A stretch of 64,000 nt of DNA from Cymodocea nodosa (Eukaryota; Streptophyta; Magnoliopsida; Alismatales; Cymodoceaceae): NCBI GenBank assembly GCA_036874045.1, contig CM072343.1, positions 6,344,001 to 6,408,000 of the forward strand. Direction: 5' to 3'. Every line of letters begins with the position of its first letter. Positions within the stretch are counted from its first letter, which is position 1. Below, piece by piece: positions 10,329 through 21,255 of the stretch. Below the pieces are notes generated by a model. It did not search any database, had not been told where the DNA came from, and worked only from the letters and a program-made list of their open reading frames with translations. The position numbers and the translations under genes were made by a program.

Positions 10329-13300
10329 ATGGCATATGCTTATGCTCAAAGATTTCTGAAACCTTTAATTAGCATATGTGAATTCTGCAATTCTGAAGGA
10401 CACGACATTTCTGATTGTTTGAAATTGAGACATTTACAGATTGATAGATCCCATGAACAACAAATGAATTATCCTCAATATAAAAGAGCCGAGTATGAGA
10501 ATCCTATAGTTTACCCAACTGATGGTCAATATAGAATGTGTAATATGATGAGAGACACTGAAGTTTGGGATAGCTATGACAGACTCGAGCATAGTATAGA
10601 GAAAAATCTAGACAAACTAGAATACTTTGTGTGTCAACAACAAGAAGTCAACCAACTAAACTATAAGGAGGCATATTCAGAACCTAAACAGGATATAATT
10701 TACGAAATTGAAAAAGCTATAAAGAAAATTAATCAAAAATTGAATGCAATGAAATTAAATGATCTGGAAACAAAATTAAAAGCATTAGATAAAAATGCAA
10801 TGAAAATACAAGTTTTGCAACAGGACAATGAAAATTATAATGTTATAAACCTGCACAACTTGCAAAATATACAACAAACAGAAAACACAAATGTAAGAGA
10901 ATTTAAAGAATGCACTTTAAAACTAAAAACAATTGAAGATCATAATCACGAAAATGATATACAAAAACATCATGAAAGTAACGAAAATCTGGAAGATGTA
11001 TGTGTAACTTTAAGATCTGGAACTGATATACCACTAAGAACTCAAAATGAAAATGATATGAAGGTGGACAAGAGTAAAAATCAAAATGATAATGAAAATG
11101 TAATAGCTGAAAATCTAGAAATCACTGAAAAATAATCTGAATCTGCAATTGAAGCTAAAAATGATCAAACAAATCAACTGAAAGAAAAAGAGTCTTTGAA
11201 ATCAAAATCTTTAGCACCCTATCCTGAAAGATTACAACAAACAATTCCTGAAAAAAAAGAAAAAATAAGAGAAATTTTTGAAAAAGTACAAGTTAACATT
11301 CCTTTCTTAGATCTATTGCAGAATATGCCACCTTGTGTTAAATTTCTGAAGGATTGGTGTACTAAGAAAAGAGAGCGAAAAGTTCTTAGAAAGGTCTTTT
11401 TAGCTGAGCAAAGTAGTTACCTATTTCTGCCACAAATTCCTAAAAAGTTATCTGATCCTGGAATCCCTGTTATATCATGCACCATAGGAAATACCATTCT
11501 AGAAAGAACCTTAATAGACATAGGTGCAGGTATAAATGTTATGCCAAGTGATATATTTGCATCCTTAGGATTAGAAGGCTTAACTCCTACTAGTACGGTT
11601 ATTCAATTGGCTGATAGAAGTATAAGATACCCTAGAGGAAAAATAGAGGATGTCTTAATTAAAATCAAGAATTTTATATATCCTATTGATACTGTAATTT
11701 TGGATTCCCAACAAATTAAGCATAAAAATAGTGATACATCTTTAATTTTGGGAAGGCCATTTTTAGCAACATCAGGGGCTATTATAAATTGTAAAACTGG
11801 AGTAATGAAATTAGCATATGGTAATGAGGATACTCAATTAAATATTTTTAAACCAGAAAGGTTTGAGGAGTTAGAAATGTCCTTACATACCATAGACTTT
11901 TTAGAGGATGAAGGAGATATGTTAGATGATGTGATTCAAGAAGAATTAAATAGGCAAATCAATTTTGAAACTTTAGAAGAAAGTGAAAGCATAAATATAG
12001 AAGGAGATCAGGAAGAAATTAATTTAAAAAATGATGATGTTCAATTAGGAGCTCTAGCTTCTGATGGGCAGCATTTAGAATTAAAACCTTTACCTCCTGA
12101 ATTAACCTATATATTTCTGGAAGATAAACGGACCTATCCAATCATTATTGCTTCAGATTTGAAAGAGGATCAAATAGCTAAATTAAAAGAGGTAATAAAA
12201 AGTTATAAAGAAGCAATAGGATGGACTATGACTGATATAAAAGGGTTAAGTTCAACTTTATGCTGTCACCACATATATTTAGAAGAGAATGCTAAACCTG
12301 TTAGAATTCCTGAGAGGAGATTAAATCCAAACTTTAAGGAAGTAGTCAGGAAGGAAATAGTTAAATGGTTAGATAATGATATAATATATCCGATTTCTGA
12401 TAGCTCGTGGGTTAGTCCAATCCATGTAGTTCACAAGAAATCAGGATTAACAGTTATTAGGAATGAAAGTCAAGACTTGATACCTACTAGAATTCAATCA
12501 GGCTGGAGAGTATGTATAGACTATAGAAAGTTAAATGTTGTGACTAGGAAAGATCATTTTCCCTTACCTTTTATAGATCAAATGCTGGAAAGATTAGCAG
12601 GGCAAGAATATTTTTATTTCCTAGACGGGTATTCTGGGTATAATCAAATTCTAGTAGCATTAGAGGATCAAGAGAAAACAACTTTCACCTGTCCTAATGA
12701 AACTTATGCTTTTAAAAGAATGCCATTCAGATTATGCAATGCACCAGCTACCTTTCAAAGGTGTGTGCAGGGCATATTTACTGGAATGACTAATGAATTT
12801 TTAGAAATATTTATGGATGATTTTACTGTATATGGCAACTCATATGAAGTGTGTTTAAGCAATTTAGACCAAATATTAAAATGCTGTGTGGAAAAAAATC
12901 TGGTTTTAAATTGGGAAAAATGTCACTTCATGGTTAAACAAGGAATAGTCTTAGTGCATGTTGTTTCTAAAAAAGGGTTGGAAGTAGATAAAGCTAAAAT
13001 AGAAGTAATTTCTAATCTACCAGAACCTAAATCAGTAAAAGATATTAGATCATTTCTAGGACATGCTGGTTTTTATAGAAGATTTATTAAAGACTTTAGC
13101 AAGATAGCTAGACCTTTAACTAATCTATTAAAAGATGTTCCATTTAACTTTGATAAAAATTGCAAGGAAGCATTTTTTAGACTTAAGACTAGCTTAATTT
13201 CAACTCCTATAATTCAAGCACCTAATTGGAACCATCCATTTGAAGTAATGTGCGATGCTTCTGATTTTGCTGTAGGAGTAGTGTTAGGACAGAAAATAGA

Positions 13301-14975
13301 AAAATCTCCTAGTGTGATTCATTATGCAAGCAAAACCTTAAATGATGCTCAAGTTAATTACACAACTACTGAAAAAGAATTATTAGCTGTTGTGTTTGCT
13401 TTAGAAAAGTTTAGATCATATTTGATTGGAGCTAAAGTAATAGTATACACGGAGCATTCAGCTCTAAAACATCTAATAAAGAAAAAAGAAACTAAACCTA
13501 GATTGATCTGATAGATATTATTATTGCAAGAATTCGATCTAGAAATTAAAGATAAAAAAGGTTGTGAGAATGTAGTAGCAGAGCATTTATCAAGATTACA
13601 AATAGAAAAATCAAATATTGAAATTAAGGATAATTTTCCTGATGAACAGTTAATGACCATCAACACAATGCTTTGGTATGCAGACATAGTTAATTACTTA
13701 GTTACTGGTTTAACACCTAAGGATTGGAATAGACAGGATAAGAAATTGTTTTTCTCAAGAGCAAAATATTACTATTAGGAAGACCCTTACTTATATAAGA
13801 AATGTCGTGTTCTGGTTTTAAGGAGGTGTGTTCCAGAAACTGAATATTCGAGCATATTGTCTTTCTGTTATGACCAAGCTTGTGGAGGACATTTTGGTTC
13901 AGGGAAAACTACTGCAAAAATTCTGCAATATGGGTTTTATTGGCCAACACTATTCAAAGATGCTCATAAATATTGCTTAAGTTGTTTAAGATGTCAACAA
14001 ATAGGAAGAATATCAAAGAGGAATATGATGCCTCTTAATCCTATTGTTGAGGTTGAAATCTTTGATGTGTGGGGAATAGATTTTATGGGTCCATTTCCTA
14101 TATCTAATCAATTTAATTACATATTGTTGGGAGTGGATTATGTATCTAAATGGATAGAAGCTATTCCTACAAAAACTAATGATAACAAAGTGGTAATACA
14201 ATTTATAAGAACAAATATATTTGCCAGATTTGGAATACCTAAAGCTATTATCAGTGATAGAGGAACTCATTTCTGTAATAGAAGTTTTGAAGCCTTAATG
14301 AAGACATATGGAGTAAATCACAAAATTGCAACATCATATCATCCGCAAACAAGTGGACAAGTAGAAAGTGCAAACAAACAAATTAAATTAATCTTGGAAA
14401 AAGTAGTAAGTCCTACTATAACAGATTGGGCTAATAGATTGATTGATGCACTTTGGGCTTATAGAACTGCTTATAAAACGAGCTTAGGTATGTCACCTTT
14501 TAAGCTAGTATATGGAAAAAGTTGTCATTTACCTACTACAATAGAACATAAAGTTTATTAGGCATTAAAAACTCTGAACACTAATTTAAATCAAGCTACT
14601 GAAAATAGGAAAATGCAACTAATTGAATTAGAGGAATTTAGAAATGAAGCTTATTCAAAGACTATAAGAGAAAAAGAGAAAATGAAATTCTAGCGTGATA
14701 GAAAAATTATTCCTAAAAACTTTGAAATAGGACAAGAAGTATATCTTTATATGGCTAGACTCTATAACCATCTAGGAAAATTAAGATCTAGATGGGCAGG
14801 ACCTTACATAGTTCGAAATGTTTATCCTTATGGAGCTATTGAAATTGAAAATCCTAAAAATCAGAATATATTTAAAGTAAATGGACAAAGACTTAAACCT
14901 ATTCTGAAAACACCAAAAAGCTTCTTTGGAATTATAGAAGAAATCAGAGTAGAGGACTACTCGAGTTTTACTTAG
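10329..14975 (+). pseudogene. element B gag(NC)-pol: zinc knuckle, PR, RT, RNase H, INT
   Basis: One reading frame of 1548 codons from the conserved ATG at 10329 (the upstream ATG at 10251 is not shared with C). Order: zinc knuckle CEFCNSEGHDISDC, coiled-coil spacer, TLRSG motif near 11010, protease with catalytic DIGAG at 11517, RT with FMDD at 12810-12821, RNase H to about 13620, then integrase with DDE residues (GIDFMGPF, IISDRG, SGQVESANK) and a C-terminal GPY-type segment. The only damage is six nonsense codons: TAA 11132, TGA 13509, and TAG at 13512, 13776, 14559 and 14691. Comparison with C shows they replace Gln, Arg and Trp codons by transitions. The first His of the integrase zinc finger is Tyr here. 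There is no capsid domain. Confidence 0.93.
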
Positions 14976-15132
14976 TAAGAAATCAGTTTTTATGTTTATA
15001 TATATATATATATAAAAAAAAAAATTTAAAATATATATAAAACATAAAAATAGTTGCGGTTCAACCGACTGGATCCATCAGTATGGACGGAAAATTAAAA
15101 AAATATTTAGGTCTAACCGAAGCGTAGCATCG
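14976..15132 (+). other. spacer after INT with conserved inverted motifs, element B
   Basis: A TA-rich stretch is followed by a block (15057-15132) containing TTCAACCGACTGGATCCATC and a GTCTAACCGAAG-like arm. The same block recurs after INT in C (about 61245-61355) and E (about 21410-21560). No coding potential is seen. Confidence 0.6.
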
Positions 15133-15579
15133 ATTCTCACGTGACCTATTTTAAACTTTAAGCCTATAACTCAACGAGTTCTCACGTGACCTATTTTAAA
15201 CTTTAAGCCTATAACTCAACGAGTTCTCACGTGACTTTTTTACAAATAACACACTAACTTAACGAGTTGTCTTTAACATGCACTATACATGATATAGAAA
15301 ATATAACTTTAAAACATATCATGCTTTACAATAAAAATACACGTTAACTTAACGTTTAGTTAAATGAAAAGTTAGTATAATGTAACAACTAGTTATTTAA
15401 CCTAGTATAATCTTAGATCCATTACAAACAATTATTTATATTAGCACACTTTTTCTGTATTAATTAATGTTCTTAATTTACTTTCACAAACAATAGTAAT
15501 TGAGTAAATATGATTATATTCATTTAGCACACATCATCAAAACAAAATACTCAATAATCTCCCCCTTTTTTATGATGAC
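15133..15579 (-). repeat. 5' part of a 3' LTR plus polypurine tract, solo-LTR family
   Basis: On the minus strand a polypurine tract (15557-15579, AAAAAAGGGGGAGAT) is followed directly by an LTR starting TATTGAGTATTTTG at 15556. It aligns with the first several hundred bases of the solo LTR at 6501. It breaks off at about 15133 against element B. This is therefore the remnant of the 3' end of a minus-strand copia. Confidence 0.82.
15134..15223. repeat. 45-bp direct tandem repeat with CACGTG
   Basis: Two almost identical 45-bp units (15134-15178 and 15179-15223), plus the start of a third, each carrying TCTCACGTGACC and CTCAACGAG. The solo LTR has a related pair near 6800-6870. Confidence 0.8.
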
Positions 15580-15593
15580 AAAAAATCATATTA

Positions 15594-16063
15594 AATTACC
15601 TCTCCCCCATACCTACATTTTGCATTGTTCTCAATGTAAAAGATTTGACAATAAATATGGTAATTGTAGCAGGCATGAATACAATTTCGTTGACTTAGCA
15701 CCTAACTCAACGAATGAGTTTAAATATAAATTCAAGATAAGTAATCGATTACATACCTTGTTTCGTTTGTATCTCCTTCTGCATATTCCGATTTTTGATT
15801 CTGAAAAACTTTTCATTCACAGATAAAAGCAGAATATATAACAAAATAACAGTTAACAGATATTTATAAATCATTGTCTTGTGTGGAACCCAGGCTCCTA
15901 TGCCTTTGGTGGCTCACAAGCAAGCTAGTTGGTTTCCCAACACAGATACCAACAAACTGGATTGATATATATATATATATATTTATTATAAAATAAACTA
16001 AAACTAAAATTTTTCTAAAAGTAAATGCAGAAAACACACACATTAAAAGCACAAAATCACAGC
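15594..16063 (-). other. 3' flank of the F-box gene with conserved block and polypurine tract, E
   Basis: It is shared with D (49480-50070). In element orientation it holds a TA repeat, a strongly conserved block (about 15885-15950, containing GAGCCACCAAAGGCATAGG), a donor-like AAG/GTATGT at 15757/15756, a CGTTGAGTTA motif, and ACATTGAGAACAATGC followed by GGTATGGGGGAGAGG. A GAGGACAATG block before a G-rich tract is typical of the 3' end of plant gypsy elements. No convincing ORF is present. Confidence 0.6.
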
Positions 16064-17200
16064 TTAAGAACATGATTGAAAAGTAAAAACAAATGGAATA
16101 AATGTGTTGGTCCAAGCAAACTTTTTAGGCATAATTCTTCTTGCTATTAATTTTGTTTTAATGTAGTTCGTGTTCCTTCTTAATTTGTAAACTTGCAATA
16201 TATTATCAATGCTAAATACAAGTGTATTACCATTAATGAAATGAAATGCAGAAAGGAATCCTTTTCGGTTCTAGGATAATGTAATAGTTTCTATTTCTAC
16301 ATCTATTTCAATATATTCCTCTTCCTACTTCCATTCATTTATGTCTTTCATGATCCATATTTGAAATTTCATCAACTCATCCCACCATCTTATCAGACAT
16401 AAAGTAGGATCATCATATTCATTATACTACATCCCTATTTGAATTTTATCAAATTCTATAGATGGTGGTTTAGCTATTTCTCTTGGTATAGGCAAAATTT
16501 CTATATATTCATCATAACTATCTATGCTTACTACGTATAAATCAGATCTAAATGCAACTGATATATCTGTGACTAGATATATATATCCATCAAGTATGAC
16601 GTGCATGCTGTTAATTAATGATTTCTGTCCTAGATATATCATAGTGTTTTCAATCCAAGATCTATTTAGAAAATTATACACACTCAAGTATAAATCTTCA
16701 TCCCATTTTCCTGTAGGTCTCTAGTAATATAATTTTTCAGGAATGGTCAAATTTTTATCAGAAAATATTGAAGCCGACCCACAATTTTCAGTTGGTACTT
16801 CATGTCTATTAGGTCTTCCTATATTCCATTCTTCTCTTATGATAGGATTTCTGATCAAAATATCAGGTAATAGAATTGCATACCTTGGTTTGGTCCTGTA
16901 TATAATTAATCATTCATCCATCCCCATAATATGATCTATTCCTTCTAATGTATTGGGTGGAATTCCAGTAGTTTCTTCCATATTCAGATATTCATGGCTA
17001 ATTGAACTATGATTAAATGACTTCCATATGAATCCATCTCTAATCTTAGTCATTTTTGCAGCTTGTAGTCCATGAAAATATTTTTCTCTAACACAGTCTT
17101 TAATTTCCTTTGATACACAACACAACCTACATAGATCTTTAGCTGACAAGTTACTTAGTACTTCCCTTAGTGCGTCCAGCGGTAATTGTATCAATTCCAT
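16064..17200 (-). pseudogene. F-box protein gene carried by element E
   Basis: A colinear frame of 378 codons from the ATG at 17200. The N-terminus has an F-box (residues about 5-45: LPLDALREVLSNL, KDLCRLCCVSKEI), which in plants binds SKP1 in SCF ubiquitin ligases. The remainder resembles an F-box-associated substrate-recognition region, with a Trp-rich segment (LIRWWDELMKFQIW) near residue 270. Intronless, and without indels relative to the copy in D (50071-51162). Nonsense codons: one TGA (16910-16912) and several TAG, of which codon 160 (16721-16723) is TAG in both copies. It lies 186 bp downstream of gag on the same strand. It was probably captured from a host F-box gene; the F-box call is firm and the C-terminal family is uncertain. 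Confidence 0.85.
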
Positions 17201-17386
17201 TTGTTAATTCTATATAACATAAACAAAAATTTTAATAGAGACAATAATTAACATAACTATTGCACACTCTCGTGGAGTTAGGGCATAACTCAACGAACTA
17301 AGTTCGTTAAGTTAAGGACTAACTCTACGATACTATTAACTACAAATAAACTTATATATATATATAGTTACTTCAGTTATACTGCT
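17201..17386 (-). promoter_or_regulatory. gag/F-box spacer with inverted repeat, E
   Basis: Contains TAACTCAACG (17286-17295) facing CGTTAAGTTA (17305-17314), outer arms of GTGGAGTTA type, and a TA-rich run at 17351-17366. D has the same arrangement at 51230-51300. It may be a promoter or processing signal for the F-box gene; that function is inferred. Confidence 0.5.
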
Positions 17387-18730
17387 TCATTCAGCCACCC
17401 TCCTAGAAGAGGTATCAATTTCATTAACAGTTCTATTGACAGGGTTAGGTATTGCTTGTATTGGCAATCCTCCAATAGGTCTAACTTCCATTGATTCCTT
17501 CTATCTAAGCGGTATGTTTCTATTCTAATTTTGAATTGCAGCATTTCCAAATACAAGATCTAGACGATTGTTTAATTGTTGGATTATCTTTTCTAATTTC
17601 TCTATTCTAGATCATTGTTCTATTAATGCTTCATAACTTATATTCTTGTCATTTATATTTTCTCCTCCTTGGAAATTGTTGTTTCTCCAAGATAAATTCG
17701 GGTGATTTCTCCAATTAGGGTTATATGAATTTCCAAAGTTATCTTTCTAGTTTCTAGCATAAATAATATCTAGATCGTTAATGTTTGCATTCTTTTCTGC
17801 TAGTTTTTAATTTAATGATAACTCTTCTATTTTCTTTGTTAATTTAGTTAATTTCACTTCAAGCATAGTACTTGAATCTATTTCATGCATTCCCCTTGGT
17901 AATATTCTTTTATCTGCAATAACTTCAGCCGAGTTTTCCCACTGTGTAGTTCTTTTTGCAAAGTTTTCTAAATATGCCCATGCTTCTTCACTACATAGTT
18001 TCAGAAATCCATTTTGACAAGTAGATTCTATTAAAGATTTTGTTGAAACATCTATGCCTTCATAAATTATACCTATTAATTGTGCTTTACTCATTGCATG
18101 ATGTGGACATTGAGTTAGTAAATCTTTAAATCTTTCAAAATATTTCCAGAATGATTCACCTTGTTTTTGACTACACATTAATATTTCTTTTTTCTTTTTA
18201 ATCATTTTATGTGTTGGATAATATTTTTCCAGAAAAATAGAGCAAAATTTAGTCCATGTAGAAATTGAATCAAGTGATAGAGTATATAACCATCTCTTAG
18301 CTTTGTCTTTTAAAGCAAAAGGGATATATCTAAGTTTAATAGCATCTATACTCATGTTCGGCATTTTCATCATTTGACAAACTTCGTTAAATTCTCTAAG
18401 GAAATATTAGGCATCCTCTCTTTCTAATCCATGAAAATGTGGCAATTGACTAATATAATTAGATTTCAGTTCAAACCTATCTCCCTCAAAGTTTGGCAAT
18501 CGAATACATGAAGGTTCATCAACTAATTCAAGGTACAGAATTTCTCCTAATGGTTTTCCTACTAGAGCAGCCATATCTATGTTCTCTTTTAAAGAAAGGT
18601 TAGCTACACCCCTAAGGATTTCATTAAAGTCCAATTTAGAAAATGTTTCAGTTTGCCTCTGTGTTGAATACTCCTAGGTAGGTGTTCTTACTAATCGTTT
18701 AATGCTAAGAGAATGAATCCATGTGCTCAT
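17387..18730 (-). pseudogene. Retrotransposon gag (capsid type) without zinc knuckle, E
   Basis: One frame of 447 codons from the ATG at 18730. Residues about 80-200 match the plant gypsy Retrotrans_gag domain (FELKSNYISQLPHF, IKLRYIPFALKDKAKRWLY, then QGESFWKYFERFKDL). A NPNWRNHPNLSW motif near residue 340, typical of Athila-type gags, and a coiled coil follow. The usual CCHC knuckle between capsid and the NPNW motif is absent. Damage is nonsense only (TAA at 18407 and 17807, plus TAGs). The gene lies downstream of pol and the env ORF and just before the F-box gene, not next to the PBS. It would form the particle shell. Confidence 0.86.
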
Positions 18731-19640
18731 AAATAAAATAGCAGATGATTAATTACATACCAGTCTGAAGCTTTCCATTCAGTAAATATTTGTTGACGGA
18801 TGAAGTTGAATCAACTGCTTCTCCTTCCAGTTCCCCAACGCATTCTCCTTTCTTTCAAAAATGCTGGTAACTCGTAAATAACATTCTGTTCTATATATAT
18901 AATGCACATCCATAAAGTAAATAAATCTCGTTGCAAGAACATGTCTTGTAACATGCAGCGTGGTTCCTATTTTTATAGATACGTGTACCACTACTAATTT
19001 CAAATTTTGGTAACCACTAAGCTGACGAAGTTTCATTCGTGGTTAAAAGAATAACCGTTCTGCTTAATCCACGAACTAACCTCGTTGAGTTATTTGTAAC
19101 TCAACGGAACAACATCGGTTACTGTTGCTAACTCCATGGACTAACTTAGATTTAGTCAAACATTTATCCTTTAAGTCCTGTAAAAACTCGAACACTTATC
19201 CTTTAACTTTTCAAGTTTTTGCACCTACAAAACACGTGACTAAACAAAGAAATTTATCTATTCGTTAGTTCTTTTATAAAACTCGAACAATTATCTATCC
19301 ATGCGTATCAAAACTCAAACAGTTATCTAACTATTCGATTTTTCATTACCAAACGCACCTGGAAACCACGTGACAACTTAAAACATTAAAAACACACATG
19401 TAGATAACTTAACTATACAAGTTTTTAACATAAAGTATTCAACAAAAATGAGACGTTAACTATCCAAAAGTTTAACTATCAACGGAGTGACCTTGTATTA
19501 TATTACTGGCCTCGTGGAGTTAAATTTAACTCAACGAACTTACTTCATTGAGTTAACACTTGGCAACCTCTAAGTCTACTCCTCGTAAGTACCTCTATGT
19601 TTTTTCTCTCTCCTACACTCTGCTAACTGAAATAAAGTTA
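18731..19640 (-). promoter_or_regulatory. putative internal promoter and leader for the 3' gag gene, E
   Basis: In gag orientation: inverted-repeat motifs (a perfect 10-bp stem, 19083-19092 with 19097-19106), two CACGTG boxes (19233-19238 and 19367-19372), a TATA box TCTATAAAAATAGG at about 18967-18979, a leader of about 200 bases, then a donor-like CTG/GTATGTAAT at 18761/18760, 30 bases before the gag ATG. No LTR ends and no PBS are seen, so it looks like an internal promoter rather than another LTR. Activity is inferred. Confidence 0.5.
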
Positions 19641-20006
19641 AATACATGTCATTAATGCAACATTCTAATCAAAATTCGTTTAAATTTGAACATTCTATAA
19701 ATATTTAACTTGTAGTTCATTTCATGTTATGCAGAATTTACATTTTACCTTGTAGCATGTAGATATTTTCAAGCATCTATTATTTAATCCTGTCATTCAG
19801 TAAATTGTAAATCTTTTTTAACATTCATGCATAATGTTCCACAAATTATATAACATTCAATATAGTTCATCCATATCATTATTCTAAACACGCATGAAAA
19901 ATATATCTGAAAAACATATGTTCATTCATATGAATAAATTACAGTACAATCAAATCAGATATTTTTCATACAAATATATACAAGTACAAGTAGACAAACT
20001 ATACAA
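19641..20006. other. AT-rich spacer, nothing recognised
   Basis: AT-rich sequence following the env-position ORF of E. Its part nearest 20006 matches the end of element C after 63916, which shows the two elements are colinear there. No gene or repeat is recognised. Confidence 0.5.
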
Positions 20007-21255
20007 TTAGCCTCTATTCCTAAGTTCATCTACTTCCTTCTAGAGTTTTTCTATTTGTTACTCTAATTGTTCTATCCTTTCTACAACTACAATAATGCCT
20101 CCAGAAGGTATAGATACTTCAGTTGCAGCATAATTTCTATATTCTTTCACTGAAATGGTTCTTGATCTTATCCTTTTGGATGTCCATTTCGTGAAATCAA
20201 TACAGTCTACCATCAATATAGGTATCAAATCTCCATAAAATAATTTCTTCTTTGCAGACTTCATTTTGGATAGGAAGACTTGACACCAATTAACTTGAAT
20301 TCTATTCACAACTGCATAAGTGGCCCATTTGACAAATTGACTCAGTTCAATGTCATGGCCCTGTTGTTGGTAGACATTTTTAATCAAAATGTTAGCTATC
20401 ATGTGTGCTTTACCATTTAAATGCTTCAGTCTATTTAATAATGGCACACCAGGATTGATAGCCAAACTGTCCTTGATTTCCTGCTCTGTCCATTCAACGA
20501 TAGTTGTGCTTACCAAAATTTCTTTTCCTTCATTCTTCAATCCAAAAATGTTGTGGAGAAGCTCTAGTGTTATCTGTACATCAGCTTCCTCCATGTTGAA
20601 AATTAATTGTCTTTCTTCTTCTCTTAAATTAGCATAAAAGCAAGGCACTAGATCATCATATATTGCATGACCTTTCTACTAAGAAATAAATTGTAGTAGA
20701 CCCTAGAACTCAAATAATTCTTTGATTTCTTGCATTCTGTCCCAATTTACTGGTCTACTGTATATGATATCATAACCCCTAATCTCTTGGTATTTATTAT
20801 AAGCTTCCTAACTCTAAAAGTGTACTTCATTCAGAACTGTTGCTTTAGTCGGGTCAGGAATGTGACTTTGTTGTTCTAGAGGGGTTTGTTCTTGATCTTC
20901 CTCTTTCATAGGTTGAACTTGAACTTCCTGAAAATGTTCTACAGATTCCTGAACATTTGCTTCTACTTTTGTCTGTGGTGGTGAGTCGACAGAACTCTCC
21001 ACTCTGTCTTGAAGTGTTTCATTAAATTCAATTGAATCTACAAAGTCATTTTTGTCTATATGGCTTTGTTCAGCTTCTTGTTCATTATTTGCTCTTTCTT
21101 CTTCCTCCTAACTACCAATCTGCATTGTCATTGTTCTTTCTGATTCTTTGGCAGATTGGGATGGAGTCACGGGCAATTCAGTTTCTACCCTATTTTCTAT
21201 TTCTTCTTCTTGTACAGGCTGTAGACTAATAACCACATTTCCCGAACCAACTCTT
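20007..21255 (-). pseudogene. env-position 3' ORF, element E (N-terminus deleted)
   Basis: Same protein as in C (61715-63916) but lacking roughly the first 330 codons; the spacer joins directly to the acidic region. The visible order is a Glu/Gln-rich segment (about 20814-21002) and then a conserved C-terminal domain (20058-20648) with LLHNIFGLKNEG, GHDIELSQFVKWATYAVVNR and KKLFYGDLIP. It resembles the 'putative plant transposon protein' family (from memory). The same domain occurs 3' of pol in copia 3 and copia 4. No transmembrane segment is seen, so 'env' refers to position only. It ends at TAA 20007-20009. In-frame stops are present. Confidence 0.78.

Larger units (their letters stand above)
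8341..15132 (+). mobile_element. Athila-like Ty3/gypsy element B, 5' LTR to end of INT
   Basis: The order is 5' LTR (8341-about 10205), tRNA-Asp PBS, gag-NC, PR, RT, RNase H, INT and a short spacer. It stops abruptly at about 15132, where a copia LTR fragment in the opposite orientation begins. The env-position gene, the 3' gag and F-box genes and the 3' LTR are missing. It is the best preserved pol in the window and very similar to C. Confidence 0.93.

Noticed and set aside
14013-14270. Antisense ORF within integrase, also seen at 60174-60431.
   Set aside because: It is a shadow of the strongly conserved integrase frame on the other strand and needs no separate explanation.
10329-14975. In-frame TAG codons read as a reassigned codon (Trp or Gln).
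   Set aside because: TAG replaces both Trp and Gln codons, and TAA and TGA stops and frameshifts also occur. Related copies have the normal codon at these sites. Mutational decay explains it.
15885-15950. Conserved block after the F-box as a SINE or tRNA-derived element.
   Set aside because: No A box/B box pair at the right spacing, no poly(A) tail or target duplication; left as unknown.
16064-17200. F-box gene as an ordinary host gene into which elements inserted.
   Set aside because: A second copy in D has the same upstream gag, the same hairpin spacer and the same 3' flank, so the unit was duplicated together with the element.
15594-18730. gag plus F-box as an independent short LTR element.
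   Set aside because: Not fully excluded, but I see no LTR pair or PBS around it. In both copies it is in the same orientation as the flanking Athila-like pol/env parts, and in D it leads to the Athila-like 3' LTR.
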